From Methylophaga thalassica (GTDB taxonomy: Bacteria > Pseudomonadota > Gammaproteobacteria > Nitrosococcales > Methylophagaceae), in contig NZ_BSND01000005.1 in the NCBI RefSeq assembly GCF_030159795.1, positions 620,001 to 684,000 of the forward strand: 64,000 nt of DNA, in the 5' to 3' direction. The position numbers and the translations under genes were made by a program. Positions 27,721 to 38,194 of the stretch are shown piece after piece. The notes below the pieces were generated by a model that was not told the DNA's origin, searched no databases, and was given only the letters and a program-made list of their open reading frames with translations. The first letter of the stretch is position 1; each line of letters begins with the position of its first letter.

Positions 27721-30417
27721 ATGTCTATGAATTTAAGATGGCTTTTCATTATTTCTGTATTTTTTTACAGTAGTGCAGCATACACTGAAGAAAATACAAA
27801 AAATAACGATCTTAAGCATGTCACGATAAAACTTCACTGGGAGCATCAGTTTCAGTTCGCAGGCATCTATGCTGCCAAAGAGAAAGGCTTTTACCGCCAG
27901 GCAGGGTTGGATGTAGAGATACTTAGCGGTTACAACCATCCCTACGATGAAGTGGAAAACGGAAATGTCGACTTTGGCATATCCGGCACCGGAATAGTCA
28001 TGGAATATATGAAAGGCCGACCCTTTGTCGCATTGGGAGCCACCTTTCAGAGTAGTCCATATGTATGGTTAGTTAAAGCTGACTCTGGTATTTATTCTGC
28101 AGCAGATTTTATCGGCAGAACCATCAACCGGCAGTCTGAAGCTGATGATTTAACGGCTATTTTTCTGCAGCAGCATGTTGATACGTCTAAGATCAATTTT
28201 GTACCCCCCAGTAAAAACTACCTCAATGATCTGATCAGTGGTCGCATCGATGGCGTCACAGCCTATATTTCCAATGAACCCTTTTACATGCAAGAACAGA
28301 ATGAACCCTATAGGGTTATTTCACCCAGGGATTATGGCATTAATTTCTACAGCGACATCCTCTTTACAACTGAACAATATATTGATGACAACCCAGATCT
28401 GGTAGATGCGTTTCGAAATGCGACCTATCGAGGATGGGCATACACCGCCGAACACCCTGATGAAATCATCGATTTGGTTCTGGAGAAATATAATCCTCAA
28501 CATAAAACACCTGCTCATGTTCACTATGAAGCAGAACAATTATTAAAGCTTAGTCTTTATCCAACGGTCGAGTTCGGTCATATCACGGTCAGTCGCTGGA
28601 AACAAATTGCTGACGTTTATGAAAGCTTGGGTATTAACAAGAAACAACGAGATCTGGATGAATTTATCTATACAGAACCTGACAATGAAGTTCTGATGTT
28701 TAAATGGCTGGTGATGATCCTTGGCAGCCTTAGTCTTGTCATCATTATTTTCTATCTGTTCAAACGCCATCACAATCAGATATTAACAGAAGAGATCCAA
28801 ACCAAGACTGAATCAATTAAACAAGAGTTGGAGAACCGTTCTGCTTTAGAAGCCACCGCGAAACAGGAAAGTCTTAAACTGCAGACATTACTCGACAATA
28901 CTATTGATAGTGTCATTACTATCGATGGTAATGGCATTATTGTCAGCTTCAATAAAGCATCGGTACAACTCTATGGTTACGAGGCCGATGAAATTATCGG
29001 CCAAAACATAACGGCATTAATGCCTGCCAGTTATCGAGATATGCATAAATTAGGAATGTCACGGTTTTTATCCACCGATGAAAGCCGGATTATTGGCAAA
29101 CCGATAGAATTAGAAGCACTTCATAAAAGTGGCACTATTTTTCCGATTGAATTAACCATCAGCCATTTCAAATGGGATGAAAAACATTTTTTTACCGGTA
29201 TTGCCCGCGATATTTCCAGACAAAAAGCAGAACAAAAGGCATTGCTCCAAGCTAAATTAGAAGCGGAACGTGCCAATAAAGCTAAATCTGAATTTTTATC
29301 CGCCATGAGTCATGAACTCAGAACCCCTTTAAACGGTATTTTAGGTTTTTCTCAACTGCTTCTGACAGATAATGATCCGCCACCTTCACAACAACAACGC
29401 CATCAAATCAAACAAATTATTGAAAGCGGTGAACACCTGTTAAACCTGATCAATGACGTACTCGAACTATCTAAAATCGAGTCTGGGAATATTCAATTAT
29501 CCACTGAGCATATTCCAATCAAGCATGTTTTTGATGCGTGTTTACCTATGTTGGAAACGATGGCAAAAAAATATGATGTAGAGATCACTTTGCCAGAACA
29601 GAATGACACCGTCGTGGTTGCCGATCTGACCAAATTAAAACAAGTCTTTATTAACTTAGTCACTAACGCCATCAAGTACAATAAAGCGGGTGGTCAGGTT
29701 ATTATCACTACGCGATTGGTCCCACAAAATGGGTGTTTGAAAATGACGATTACCGATACGGGTCATGGCATTCCAATCAGTAAACAAGCCCATGTTTTTA
29801 CTGCATTTGAACGCCTGGGTCAGGAATATGCCAATATCGAAGGCAGTGGCGTCGGACTCAGCATCAGTAAACGTCTGATCGAAGCAATGGGGGGTAAAAT
29901 TGATTTTGCCAGTACAGAAGGTCAAGGTAGTAGCTTCTGGATTGAGCTTCCTTTATCAACACAACAACCGGCTTGGCAATCGGAACAACGTCCGGCTTTG
30001 GAGGCGCTTAACAAGCAGATTTCAGCAAGACGTAACGATACACAACTGAATACTGAACCACGGCAGGTGCTTTATATCGAAGACAATCCAGCCAATATTC
30101 GCTTGATAGAAGTCTTCTTCTCACGCTACCCACAAGTCACGTTTCATAATTGTGTATCCGCCGAAGATGGGCTCGAATTTATCCATCAACAACGGCCTGA
30201 TCTCATATTGATGGATATTAATTTACCCGGTATGTCAGGTATCGAGGCGACAAGAATACTCAAAAATTCAGATGAATTTAAAGATATTGCTGTTATTGCC
30301 CTGACGGCGGCAGCTATGCAGGAAAATAAAGACTCTGCAAAAGGCTTGTTTACAGCCTATGTAACCAAACCGATCGACTTTACTCAATTAACCCAACTAG
30401 TTCGCCCCTATCTCTGA
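27721..30417 (+). CDS. Hybrid sensor histidine kinase with periplasmic NMT1/THI5-like domain
   Basis: The 898-residue protein has an N-terminal signal or anchor helix, a periplasmic NMT1/THI5-like binding domain (about 30-300; H-W-x-x-Q-F-Q-F-A-G-x-Y-A-A-K-E-K-G-F-Y), a membrane helix (about 333-355), a coiled coil, a PAS domain (about 395-505), HisKA with His531 in S-H-E-L-R-T-P-L-N-G, HATPase, and a C-terminal receiver with probable acceptor Asp832. It should sense a small molecule in the periplasm. The ligand is unknown; thiamine precursors are known for the domain but many relatives differ. It has no DNA-binding output, so a partner regulator must exist elsewhere. A TTG at 27715 is also possible. 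Confidence 0.9.
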   Translation: MSMNLRWLFIISVFFYSSAAYTEENTKNNDLKHVTIKLHWEHQFQFAGIYAAKEKGFYRQAGLDVEILSGYNHPYDEVENGNVDFGISGTGIVMEYMKGRPFVALGATFQSSPYVWLVKADSGIYSAADFIGRTINRQSEADDLTAIFLQQHVDTSKINFVPPSKNYLNDLISGRIDGVTAYISNEPFYMQEQNEPYRVISPRDYGINFYSDILFTTEQYIDDNPDLVDAFRNATYRGWAYTAEHPDEIIDLVLEKYNPQHKTPAHVHYEAEQLLKLSLYPTVEFGHITVSRWKQIADVYESLGINKKQRDLDEFIYTEPDNEVLMFKWLVMILGSLSLVIIIFYLFKRHHNQILTEEIQTKTESIKQELENRSALEATAKQESLKLQTLLDNTIDSVITIDGNGIIVSFNKASVQLYGYEADEIIGQNITALMPASYRDMHKLGMSRFLSTDESRIIGKPIELEALHKSGTIFPIELTISHFKWDEKHFFTGIARDISRQKAEQKALLQAKLEAERANKAKSEFLSAMSHELRTPLNGILGFSQLLLTDNDPPPSQQQRHQIKQIIESGEHLLNLINDVLELSKIESGNIQLSTEHIPIKHVFDACLPMLETMAKKYDVEITLPEQNDTVVVADLTKLKQVFINLVTNAIKYNKAGGQVIITTRLVPQNGCLKMTITDTGHGIPISKQAHVFTAFERLGQEYANIEGSGVGLSISKRLIEAMGGKIDFASTEGQGSSFWIELPLSTQQPAWQSEQRPALEALNKQISARRNDTQLNTEPRQVLYIEDNPANIRLIEVFFSRYPQVTFHNCVSAEDGLEFIHQQRPDLILMDINLPGMSGIEATRILKNSDEFKDIAVIALTAAAMQENKDSAKGLFTAYVTKPIDFTQLTQLVRPYL

Positions 30418-30418
30418 G

Positions 30419-31258
30419 TTAATTTTTTAATTCAGACTCCGGTGGGAAAAATAAGCGAGGCTCAACACGTTCGTTATTAAGGCTAACACCAAGATGCAGG
30501 TGAGGCCCTGTCACTCGGCCAGTGGCACCTACGGCACCAATAATATCGCCCTGTTTAACTGTCTGACCATCTTGCACATCAAGACGGCTCAAGTGACAAA
30601 ACATAGTGATCAACCCTTGGCCGTGATCAATAAATACCGTATTGCCATTAAAAAAGTAATTACCTGTTCCCCTTACAATTCCCGTAGCAGGCGCATGAAT
30701 TGGCGTTCCGGTTTTAGCAGCGATATCCATTCCACTGTGCGGATTTCTGGGTTCGCCATTAAAGACTCGGCGACGACCAAATAAGCCACTTACCCGGCCT
30801 TTTATTGGCCAGACAAAGTTAACAGGTTCATTATTAGTCTCTGTCCAGGCAGTTAACGCCTCTTGAATACGGCTGGATTCCTGGTTAATCCGCTTCATAT
30901 CTATAGGATTCGGATTTACTTTTCGCTCATCATTCACCGTAATGTATTGCGTCGGATACTGTTTATCCTTAATCGAAAATAACTGAGTACTTTTCTCTTC
31001 GCCACGCTTTACTACAATTCGTAAAGTACCTGCTTTGGAGGCTAATGGAATGCCAACTACGGCTTGCCAAAGTCCATCCGCTTTTACGACCATGACCGGT
31101 TTATCTTCAAAATACACATCAGGCTTTGTTTGGTGGCTATTCCCTACAGATAAAATCATTACTCCGCCCGGCACGGCAGATTGTTCGGGTAATTTAGCCA
31201 AAACGTCCGAGCAGATTAATAATAAAACTGAAAATAACCATGCTCTACTTTTCATCAA
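30419..31258 (-). CDS. Periplasmic M23 (LytM-type) peptidase
   Basis: The 279-residue protein has a signal peptide (cut after D-V-L-A) and a C-terminal LytM domain at about 150-270: G-L-F-G-R-R-R-V-F-N-G-E near the start, the zinc ligands H-S-G-M-D (HxxxD) and H-L-H in G-P-H-L-H-L-G-V. With both zinc motifs intact it should be an active peptidoglycan endopeptidase rather than a degenerate EnvC-like activator. Its start overlaps the end of xseA by 14 bases, so it is probably co-transcribed with it. Confidence 0.92.
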   Translation of the reverse strand: MMKSRAWLFSVLLLICSDVLAKLPEQSAVPGGVMILSVGNSHQTKPDVYFEDKPVMVVKADGLWQAVVGIPLASKAGTLRIVVKRGEEKSTQLFSIKDKQYPTQYITVNDERKVNPNPIDMKRINQESSRIQEALTAWTETNNEPVNFVWPIKGRVSGLFGRRRVFNGEPRNPHSGMDIAAKTGTPIHAPATGIVRGTGNYFFNGNTVFIDHGQGLITMFCHLSRLDVQDGQTVKQGDIIGAVGATGRVTGPHLHLGVSLNNERVEPRLFFPPESELKN

Positions 31259-32753
31259 CTTTCTTCACCTCACAACTCAGTTGGCCTTGGTGTAACCTTA
31301 CTAATACGCTATCACCGGGAGCAACCTCAGATGCCACGGTAATGACTTCACCGGAATTCTGCTTGCTAGTAATGCTATAGCCTCTGTCCAGTGTATTCAG
31401 GGGACTGACCGCGGCAAGCGTTCTCACCTGTTGTGCCAGAAACTGTCTTGCCTTATCGAGATGCTGATGTATTAATCGATGGTTTTGTTTACTCAGCGTT
31501 TGCAAAGCATTTTGCTGTTCACGTAGTTGAGACAATGGAACCTGTCTCTGCAATCTGAGCTGTAATGAAGAAAATTGCAGATTAATACTTTTCTGATGAG
31601 TTCTGTACGCCGTCTGCAAACGATGAGTCAGACTTTTTAGTACAGATCGCTGCTTTTCGATTTGTGCTCTGGGATGTTTTAATCTGACAGATAAATAATC
31701 CAGCTTTTGCTGGTAATTCAGCAATTGGTGATGCCAGGCAGAGTCCAACATACGTTTTTGTTGCGTTAGCCATTGCGTTTGTTGACGTAATATCAACTCT
31801 GGTCTGGGCAATGCTCTGTGCAAATGTTGTAAATGACGTTGTTCAGAGGTAAGACGATGACGAATAATATGCGTTAATTGCTGCTGATAGCGCTGAAAAT
31901 TCAACACATATTGCTGCACATCCGGCACGGCTAACTCTGCGGCAGCTGATGGTGTTGGTGCTCTGACATCAGCGACAAAGTCACAAATCGTAAAATCAAT
32001 CTCATGTCCAACAGCAGAAATAATCGGCAACTCACAAGCAAAAATGGCCCTTGCTAACTGCTCATCATTAAAGCTCCAGAGATCTTCCAGTGAGCCACCA
32101 CCTCGGCCAATAATAATGACATCACAATCACGTCGCTGATCCGCGAGTTTAACAGCGGCAATTAATTGTCCTGCTGAATTTTCGCCTTGAACGGCGACGG
32201 GATATAACACCACATCAACGGCTGGAAAACGGCGTTTCAGCACACTGACAATATCATGCACAGCAGCACCGTCTGGCGATGAAATAATGCCTATGGATTT
32301 AGGTAATATTGGTAATGTTTTTTTGTGCGTCTGATCAAACAGACCTTCTTGACCAAGTCGGTGCTTCAGAGCCTCATATGCTCGCTGTAATGCACCACTT
32401 CCCGCCTCTTCCATATGCTCAACAATGAGCTGAAACTCACCACGTCCCTCGTATAAGCTAACCCGCACCCGTAACAAAACCTGCATACCGTTTTCAGGGG
32501 TAAAGCGTAATTGGTTATTACGATTCCGGAACATGGCACAACGAACTTGCGCGGCTTCATCTTTTAAAGTGAAGTAAATGTGTCCTGAGGCGGGCATGGC
32601 CAAATTTGATATCTCGCCTTCAACCCAAATCAATGGAAATGAGCCTTCCAGCAGCACACGGGCTTCTCTGACTAAACGTGAAACCGGGTACACATCTTTC
32701 ACTGCGCGATTTGCTAATGCGCTTGTTTGATTAGATGTAGATTGTACTGCCAT
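31245..32753 (-). CDS. xseA: Exodeoxyribonuclease VII large subunit
   Basis: XseA is the catalytic subunit of exonuclease VII, which degrades single-stranded DNA from either end. The 502-residue protein has an N-terminal OB fold (W-V-E-G-E-I-S-N, then G-H-I-Y-F-T-L-K-D near residue 55), the catalytic core with G-R-G-G-G-S-x-E-D-L-W-S-F-N-D-E (about 215-230) and A-V-G-H-E-I-D-F-T-I-C-D-F-V-A-D-x-R-A-P-T-P-S-A, and a long helical C-terminal segment. The small subunit XseB is not here. It is divergent from guaB. Confidence 0.95.
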   Translation of the reverse strand: MAVQSTSNQTSALANRAVKDVYPVSRLVREARVLLEGSFPLIWVEGEISNLAMPASGHIYFTLKDEAAQVRCAMFRNRNNQLRFTPENGMQVLLRVRVSLYEGRGEFQLIVEHMEEAGSGALQRAYEALKHRLGQEGLFDQTHKKTLPILPKSIGIISSPDGAAVHDIVSVLKRRFPAVDVVLYPVAVQGENSAGQLIAAVKLADQRRDCDVIIIGRGGGSLEDLWSFNDEQLARAIFACELPIISAVGHEIDFTICDFVADVRAPTPSAAAELAVPDVQQYVLNFQRYQQQLTHIIRHRLTSEQRHLQHLHRALPRPELILRQQTQWLTQQKRMLDSAWHHQLLNYQQKLDYLSVRLKHPRAQIEKQRSVLKSLTHRLQTAYRTHQKSINLQFSSLQLRLQRQVPLSQLREQQNALQTLSKQNHRLIHQHLDKARQFLAQQVRTLAAVSPLNTLDRGYSITSKQNSGEVITVASEVAPGDSVLVRLHQGQLSCEVKKVDEK

Positions 32754-32771
32754 AACACTAGATATTCCTGA

Positions 32772-32777
32772 TATAAT
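32772..32777 (+). promoter_or_regulatory. Probable -10 box for guaB
   Basis: A perfect TATAAT at 32772-32777 lies 40 bases before the guaB start in the xseA-guaB divergent gap. No convincing -35 hexamer is found at 16-18 bases, so activation or an unusual spacing may be involved. Confidence 0.4.
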
Positions 32778-32816
32778 TGCACGATCATATTACAGGTAAT
32801 TTCAGGAACGTGCCCG

Positions 32817-34280
32817 ATGAGAATTGCTCAAGAAGCCCTGACGTTTGATGACGTATTACTCCTACCTGCGTACTCAAACGTTCTCCCACGTGATGTCAAT
32901 TTAACCACCAAGTTAACACGTGACATCACTATTAACATCCCCTTGCTCTCTGCAGCTATGGATACCGTCACCGAAAGTCGTTTAGCTATCGCTATGGCTC
33001 AGGAAGGTGGTTTGGGGATTCTGCATAAAAACATGACCATCGAACAACAGGCTAATGAAGTCCGTAAGGTCAAAAAATTTGAAAGCGGTGTTGTTCGTGA
33101 TCCCATCACTGTGTCACCAAACACCACCATTGGTGAAGTGGTTGAACTGACCCGTTCACATAATATCTCTGGTGTACCTGTTGTTGATGGTGATGATCTG
33201 GTTGGTATCGTGACAAGTCGTGATCTACGTTTTGAAACGCATTACGACAACCCTGTTTCTGAAATCATGACCAAAAAAGACAAACTGGTCACCGTAAAAG
33301 AAGACGCTTCGCGTGAAGAAGTATTAAGTCTTTTACATACCAACCGTATAGAGAAAGTGCTGGTTACCGATGATAACTTCCATCTGACTGGCATGATTAC
33401 TGTCAAAGATATCCAGAAACAAACAGATAACCCACTGGCATCTAAAGATGATCAGGAGCGTTTACGTGTAGGTGCTGCTGTTGGTATTGGTGCGGAAAGT
33501 AATACACGCGTTGAAGCCTTAGCGGCTGCTGGTGTTGATGTTATCGTTGTCGATACTGCTCACGGCCATTCACAAGGTGTTCTGGATCAGGTCAAATGGG
33601 TAAAACAAAATTTCCCTCAGGTTCAGGTCATTGGTGGCAACATTGCTACTGCTGAAGCGGCTTTGGCCTTAGTTGAAGCGGGTGCCGATGCAGTTAAAGT
33701 CGGTATTGGTCCTGGCTCAATTTGTACAACACGTATTGTTGCGGGTGTCGGCGTTCCTCAAATCAGCGCCATCAGCAATGTAGCAAAAGCGTTAGAAGGT
33801 ACAGGTATACCCGTTATCGCTGACGGTGGTATTCGTTTCTCAGGTGATATCGCAAAAGCACTGGTTGCTGGTGCACACACCATCATGATCGGCGGTATGT
33901 TTGCCGGTACTGAAGAAGCGCCAGGCGAAGTCGAACTTTATCAAGGTCGTTCATACAAGTCCTACCGCGGTATGGGTTCGATGGGCGCGATGCAGCAAAA
34001 ACAAGGTTCAAGTGATCGTTACTTCCAGGAATCCAGCGAAGCAGACAAACTGGTTCCAGAAGGTATTGAAGGCCGCGTACCATTCAAAGGCAGCCTGAGC
34101 GCCGTCATTCATCAGCTTATCGGTGGCATCCGTGCCAGCATGGGTTACACCGGTTCAGCAACGATTGAAGATATGCGTACCAAACCGCAATTCGTTAAAG
34201 TCACTTCTGCCGGAATGAGTGAAAGTCATGTCCATGACGTCACCATCATCAAAGAAGCACCGAACTACCGCGTTAACTAA
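32817..34280 (+). CDS. guaB: IMP dehydrogenase
   Basis: GuaB oxidises IMP to XMP, the committed step of GMP synthesis. The 487-residue protein has the catalytic barrel interrupted by two CBS domains (about 93-205), the active-site loop G-P-G-S-I-C-T-T-R with Cys303, and the flap with [10 protein letters not shown] near 385. Length is the usual bacterial one. It is followed by guaA in the classic guaBA order. Confidence 0.97.
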   Translation: MRIAQEALTFDDVLLLPAYSNVLPRDVNLTTKLTRDITINIPLLSAAMDTVTESRLAIAMAQEGGLGILHKNMTIEQQANEVRKVKKFESGVVRDPITVSPNTTIGEVVELTRSHNISGVPVVDGDDLVGIVTSRDLRFETHYDNPVSEIMTKKDKLVTVKEDASREEVLSLLHTNRIEKVLVTDDNFHLTGMITVKDIQKQTDNPLASKDDQERLRVGAAVGIGAESNTRVEALAAAGVDVIVVDTAHGHSQGVLDQVKWVKQNFPQVQVIGGNIATAEAALALVEAGADAVKVGIGPGSICTTRIVAGVGVPQISAISNVAKALEGTGIPVIADGGIRFSGDIAKALVAGAHTIMIGGMFAGTEEAPGEVELYQGRSYKSYRGMGSMGAMQQKQGSSDRYFQESSEADKLVPEGIEGRVPFKGSLSAVIHQLIGGIRASMGYTGSATIEDMRTKPQFVKVTSAGMSESHVHDVTIIKEAPNYRVN

Positions 34281-34288
34281 ACCATTCA

Positions 34289-34313
34289 CAACTGCCCCTT
34301 TCTGGGGCAGTTG
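34289..34313 (+). other. Strong hairpin between guaB and guaA
   Basis: CAACTGCCCC (34289-34298), loop TTTCT and GGGGCAGTTG (34304-34313) form a perfect ten-pair stem followed by TTATTTA. The weak T run suggests partial termination or mRNA processing between the two genes rather than a full stop. Confidence 0.6.
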
Positions 34314-34340
34314 TTATTTAACAGAGTTGAAGATACCTCA

Positions 34341-35918
34341 ATGACCAGCAATATTCACGACCATCGTATTCTTATCCTTGATTTTGGCTCGCAGTACACG
34401 CAATTAATCGCGCGTCGTATTCGTGAAGCCGGCGTGTATTGTGAACTTCGTAACCCGGAAATCACCGAAGCCGAGATTCGTGAATTCAATCCTAAAGGCA
34501 TTATTCTGTCGGGTGGCCCGGACTCAACCATCGGCGAAGCCGCGCCAAGTGCCCCACAAATTGTCTTTGAAATGGGACTGCCGGTATTCGGCATTTGTTA
34601 TGGCATGCAAACAATGGCTGCCCAACTTGGTGGCGCTGTAGAATCATCGAATCATCGTGAATTTGGTTATGCACAAATTCGTGCACGTGGTCACTCAGAA
34701 TTATTACGTGATATCGAAGATCACACCACAGCAGAAGGCTGGGGTATGTTGGATGTCTGGATGAGTCATGGTGATCGCGTTTCTGAATTACCTGAAGGTT
34801 TTAAAGTTATCGCCAGCACCGATAGCGCACCTATCGCCGGTATGGCAGATGAAGATCGTCGCTTTTATGGCGTTCAATTCCATCCGGAAGTCACTCATAC
34901 CACACAAGGTCAACGCATGATTGAGCGTTTCCTTGTCGATATCTGTGGCTGCGAATGTTTATGGACATCCGCCAATATTATCGAAGACAGTATCACGGCT
35001 ATTCGTGAACAGGTCGGTGATGATGACGTGTTATTAGGCTTATCTGGCGGCGTTGACTCATCGGTTGTTGCTGCTTTGCTGCATAAAGCGATTGGCGATC
35101 AGTTAACCTGCGTATTTGTGGATAACGGTCTGCTTCGTGAAAACGAAGGTGATCAAGTGATGGCCATGTTTGCAAAACACATGGGCATTCGTGTCATTCG
35201 TGTCGATGCTGAAGACCGCTTCCTGAAAGAATTAGCCGGCGAAGCTGATCCTGAGAAAAAACGTAAAATCATCGGCCGTGTCTTTGTTGAAGTCTTTGAT
35301 GAAGAATCAGCCAAACTGGAAAATGTGAAATGGCTGGCTCAAGGCACCATCTACCCAGATGTTATCGAGTCAGCAGCAGCAAAAACCGGCAAAGCCCATG
35401 TGATTAAAACGCATCATAATGTCGGTGGCCTGCCTGAACATATGAAACTCAAACTGGTTGAACCCTTACGTGAGTTGTTCAAAGATGAAGTACGTAAACT
35501 GGGTGTGGAACTTGGTCTGCCTTCAGATATGGTTTACCGTCACCCCTTCCCTGGTCCAGGTCTAGGTGTACGTATTCTTGGTGAAGTGAAAAAAGAATTT
35601 GCGGATCTATTACGTAAAGCAGACAACATCTTTATCGAAGAACTACGTAAACATGATCTCTATGATAAAACCAGTCAGGCGTTTGCTGTATTTCTACCGG
35701 TAAAATCTGTTGGGGTTATGGGCGATGGTCGTCGTTATGACTATGTCGTATCACTACGCGCTGTAGAAACGATTGATTTTATGACAGCACGCTGGGCCAA
35801 TCTGCCTTATGATTTCCTCGATCTGGTTTCACGCCGTATCATCAATGAAACAGCCGGTATTTCTCGAGTTGTTTATGATATCTCAGGCAAACCACCCGCC
35901 ACGATTGAATGGGAATAA
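34341..35918 (+). CDS. guaA: GMP synthase (glutamine-hydrolysing)
   Basis: GuaA aminates XMP to GMP. Starting from the ATG at 34341 the protein is 525 residues, the same as E. coli. It has a class I glutamine amidotransferase domain (nucleophile Cys86 in F-G-I-C-Y-G-M, with His-x-Glu in F-H-P-E-V-T-H), an ATP-pyrophosphatase P-loop L-S-G-G-V-D-S-S-V near 235 and the C-terminal dimerisation domain ending in P-P-A-T-I-E-W-E. The upstream in-frame extension to 34311 lies inside the hairpin and is unlikely to be translated. Confidence 0.97.
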   Translation: MTSNIHDHRILILDFGSQYTQLIARRIREAGVYCELRNPEITEAEIREFNPKGIILSGGPDSTIGEAAPSAPQIVFEMGLPVFGICYGMQTMAAQLGGAVESSNHREFGYAQIRARGHSELLRDIEDHTTAEGWGMLDVWMSHGDRVSELPEGFKVIASTDSAPIAGMADEDRRFYGVQFHPEVTHTTQGQRMIERFLVDICGCECLWTSANIIEDSITAIREQVGDDDVLLGLSGGVDSSVVAALLHKAIGDQLTCVFVDNGLLRENEGDQVMAMFAKHMGIRVIRVDAEDRFLKELAGEADPEKKRKIIGRVFVEVFDEESAKLENVKWLAQGTIYPDVIESAAAKTGKAHVIKTHHNVGGLPEHMKLKLVEPLRELFKDEVRKLGVELGLPSDMVYRHPFPGPGLGVRILGEVKKEFADLLRKADNIFIEELRKHDLYDKTSQAFAVFLPVKSVGVMGDGRRYDYVVSLRAVETIDFMTARWANLPYDFLDLVSRRIINETAGISRVVYDISGKPPATIEWE

Positions 35919-36184
35919 AGCAAAAGCATTGTCTAATAAGTGGCCGGGTTCAAGGCGTCAGTTACCGCTACTCGGCCCAGCAACAAGCACATAAACTTGG
36001 TGTAACCGGCTGGGTCAGAAACCTAGCTGATGGCCGGGTAGAATTACTCATTCAAGGTGAAGCTCAGCAACTGGAAGATATGCTCAACTGGGCCAATCAA
36101 GGCCCGCGGTTTGCTGAGGTCACCTCAATTGAAGTCACAGAACAATCAGCTGACCTGACATTCACTGATTTTGAGATTCGTTGA
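35909..36184 (+). CDS. Acylphosphatase
   Basis: The 91-residue protein has the acylphosphatase signature [11 protein letters not shown] (about 10-20, catalytic Arg) and [12 protein letters not shown] (about 34-45, catalytic Asn). It hydrolyses acyl phosphates such as carbamoyl or acetyl phosphate. The start lies ten bases inside guaA, so it is translated from the gua transcript. The usual Phe after Gly-Val is Ser here, a mild change. Confidence 0.93.
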   Translation: MGIKQKHCLISGRVQGVSYRYSAQQQAHKLGVTGWVRNLADGRVELLIQGEAQQLEDMLNWANQGPRFAEVTSIEVTEQSADLTFTDFEIR

Positions 36185-36291
36185 TCTTTACGTTTGACTT
36201 TTATATTGCTTAGTAGCTCAGGATTGCTAAACATAAAACAAACGCTATGATGTATTCCCAATCACCAAACGATAAATAAAAAGGAAATCAC

Positions 36292-36723
36292 ATGGCTCAA
36301 CGCTTTAACTTCCAGAGCTTTTTACTTCGTTTTCTATTTGCTTTGCTTTTAGTTTTTGTCAGTTATAACCCAAGCGGCTATAGCTATTATCACTGGGCAC
36401 AAGACGCTTTCTTTGGTCAGGGTACATTTAAAACACCACCGTTTGCGATGACAACTGTGTTATTGCTAATTGGCTGGACGATTTACCTTAGGGCGACCTT
36501 CCGTTCTTTAGGTGGACTTGGCTTGTTACTGGCTTTAGCCTTTTTTGCCATTATCATCTGGTGGCTGGTCGATCTGGGTTTATTAGGGATCAACGATTTC
36601 TCGATTCTTAGCTATATCGCCTTATTCCTGATTGCCGCGGTTTTAGCAGTCGGTATGTCTTGGTCACATATTCGTCGTCGTATCTCAGGTCAAATTGATA
36701 CAGATGACGTCGATGAAGATTAA
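36292..36723 (+). CDS. DUF6524 family four-helix membrane protein
   Basis: The 143-residue protein has four predicted membrane helices and an acidic C-terminal tail (D-T-D-D-V-D-E-D). The F-N-x-Q-S-F-L-L-R-F-L-F-A and Y-N-P-S-G-Y-S-Y-Y-H-W stretches near the N terminus are conserved in a family I remember as DUF6524. No function is known. AAGGAAA before the ATG is a good ribosome binding site. It is probably transcribed alone. Confidence 0.75.
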   Translation: MAQRFNFQSFLLRFLFALLLVFVSYNPSGYSYYHWAQDAFFGQGTFKTPPFAMTTVLLLIGWTIYLRATFRSLGGLGLLLALAFFAIIIWWLVDLGLLGINDFSILSYIALFLIAAVLAVGMSWSHIRRRISGQIDTDDVDED

Positions 36724-36756
36724 AACTAACCCTTAAAACAGGAACGCCTCTTAACC

Positions 36757-38073
36757 GTGTCAAAACAAGAACAAGATTTCACTGAAACGGCTGCACAGCT
36801 AGCATGGAATACACTCACCTCAGAGGATGATGGCCGAGCATGCAAAGATATACCAGAACAAGCATGTGATGAGCAGCCCAGAAATTTCTCAACTCATATT
36901 ATCTCTCTGTCATTAACAAAATCAGCGGATGCCTTTGTTAATCCAAAACTGATTTTGAGTTGGATTCTGACGACGCTAGGTGCACCTGCTTATTTCATCG
37001 GTTTATTAGTTCCGATTCGCGAAGCAGGTTCCTTATTACCTCAGTTGTTTATCGCCAATACCATTCGCTCTTTGCCTTTGCGTAAATATGCCTGGGTCTT
37101 AGGGAGTTTTATTCAGGGTATGTGTGCAGCAGGCATGGGCATTGCCGTTCTCAGTCTGGAAGGAACCCAGCTCGGTATTACAATTGTGTGTTTATTAGGT
37201 CTTTTGGCCCTGTCACGCAGTATGTGTTCAGTCTCTTATAAAGACGTATTGGGTAAAACAGTCAGTAAATCCAAGCGTGGCACAGCAACCGGAACGGCTT
37301 CTTCTTTGTCAGCCGGACTGGTTATTGCCTATGCCGTACTGATTTCTCTTAACCTCGTTGATAAATTAACCTTGGTCACCATCGGTCTTTTTTTTGCAGC
37401 AGGATTTTGGGTCATTGCCAGCGCCTTATTTTCTACATTGGAAGAGCAGAAAGGTGCAACAGAAGGTGGGGGTAGCCTGTTTATTATCGCTAAACAAAAT
37501 TTTTCTTATCTCTATAAAGACAGGGAGTTAGGACTTTTTATCGTGACTCGAGCGTTGCTTATCGCCACAGCATTAGCGCCACCGTTTATGCTGGCATTAA
37601 ACGCTGAACACTTGAATAACAATATCGGCGGCTTAGGAAGCTTATTACTCGCCTCCTCCCTGGCCAGTCTGGTCAGTGGCTATGTCTGGGGACGTCTTGC
37701 CGATATCTCCAGCAGGAAGGTTTTACTCTTGTCAGGTTTCAGCGCTGGTGTGGCTTTGTTACTGACCGTTATTGCAGCCAGTTATCACTTATTAGAGGTT
37801 TACTGGGTATTACCGGCATTATTATTTACGCTTATGGTCGCATACGAAGGTGTCCGAATGGGCCGGTCAATTCACTTAGTCGATATTGCCGATCAGGATA
37901 AACGGGCTATTTATACTGCGCTATCGAATAGCATTATTGGCGTTTTTCTTTTATTAGGCGGTTTATTCAGTATTGTTTCGCACTGGTATGGTGAACAAGT
38001 CGTTTTATTAGTGTTTGCTTTAATGAGTTTTAGCTCAATGGTTTCAGCCTATCTAATGAAAGAAGCGCAATAA
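36757..38073 (+). CDS. MFS-type transporter
   Basis: The 438-residue protein has a 60-residue soluble N terminus followed by about twelve membrane helices in two halves joined by an acidic loop near residue 225. A G-Y-V-W-G-R-L-A-D-I-S-S-R-K-V-L segment near 308-323 matches the loop 8-9 copy of the major facilitator motif (G-x-L-a-D-r-x-G-r). The substrate is not evident. It starts at a GTG whose ribosome binding site is poor (AGGA 13 bases away), so the start is uncertain. Confidence 0.78.
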   Translation: MSKQEQDFTETAAQLAWNTLTSEDDGRACKDIPEQACDEQPRNFSTHIISLSLTKSADAFVNPKLILSWILTTLGAPAYFIGLLVPIREAGSLLPQLFIANTIRSLPLRKYAWVLGSFIQGMCAAGMGIAVLSLEGTQLGITIVCLLGLLALSRSMCSVSYKDVLGKTVSKSKRGTATGTASSLSAGLVIAYAVLISLNLVDKLTLVTIGLFFAAGFWVIASALFSTLEEQKGATEGGGSLFIIAKQNFSYLYKDRELGLFIVTRALLIATALAPPFMLALNAEHLNNNIGGLGSLLLASSLASLVSGYVWGRLADISSRKVLLLSGFSAGVALLLTVIAASYHLLEVYWVLPALLFTLMVAYEGVRMGRSIHLVDIADQDKRAIYTALSNSIIGVFLLLGGLFSIVSHWYGEQVVLLVFALMSFSSMVSAYLMKEAQ

Positions 38074-38194
38074 ATAGTCATTATCACATGGATATATAGG
38101 TTGGATTCCTTAACCGTAATTTCACATATTGTTTATGCTTATAAATCGTCTTTCTGGCCTTTAGGGCCAACAATAAAATAAAAAGCGAAACCTT

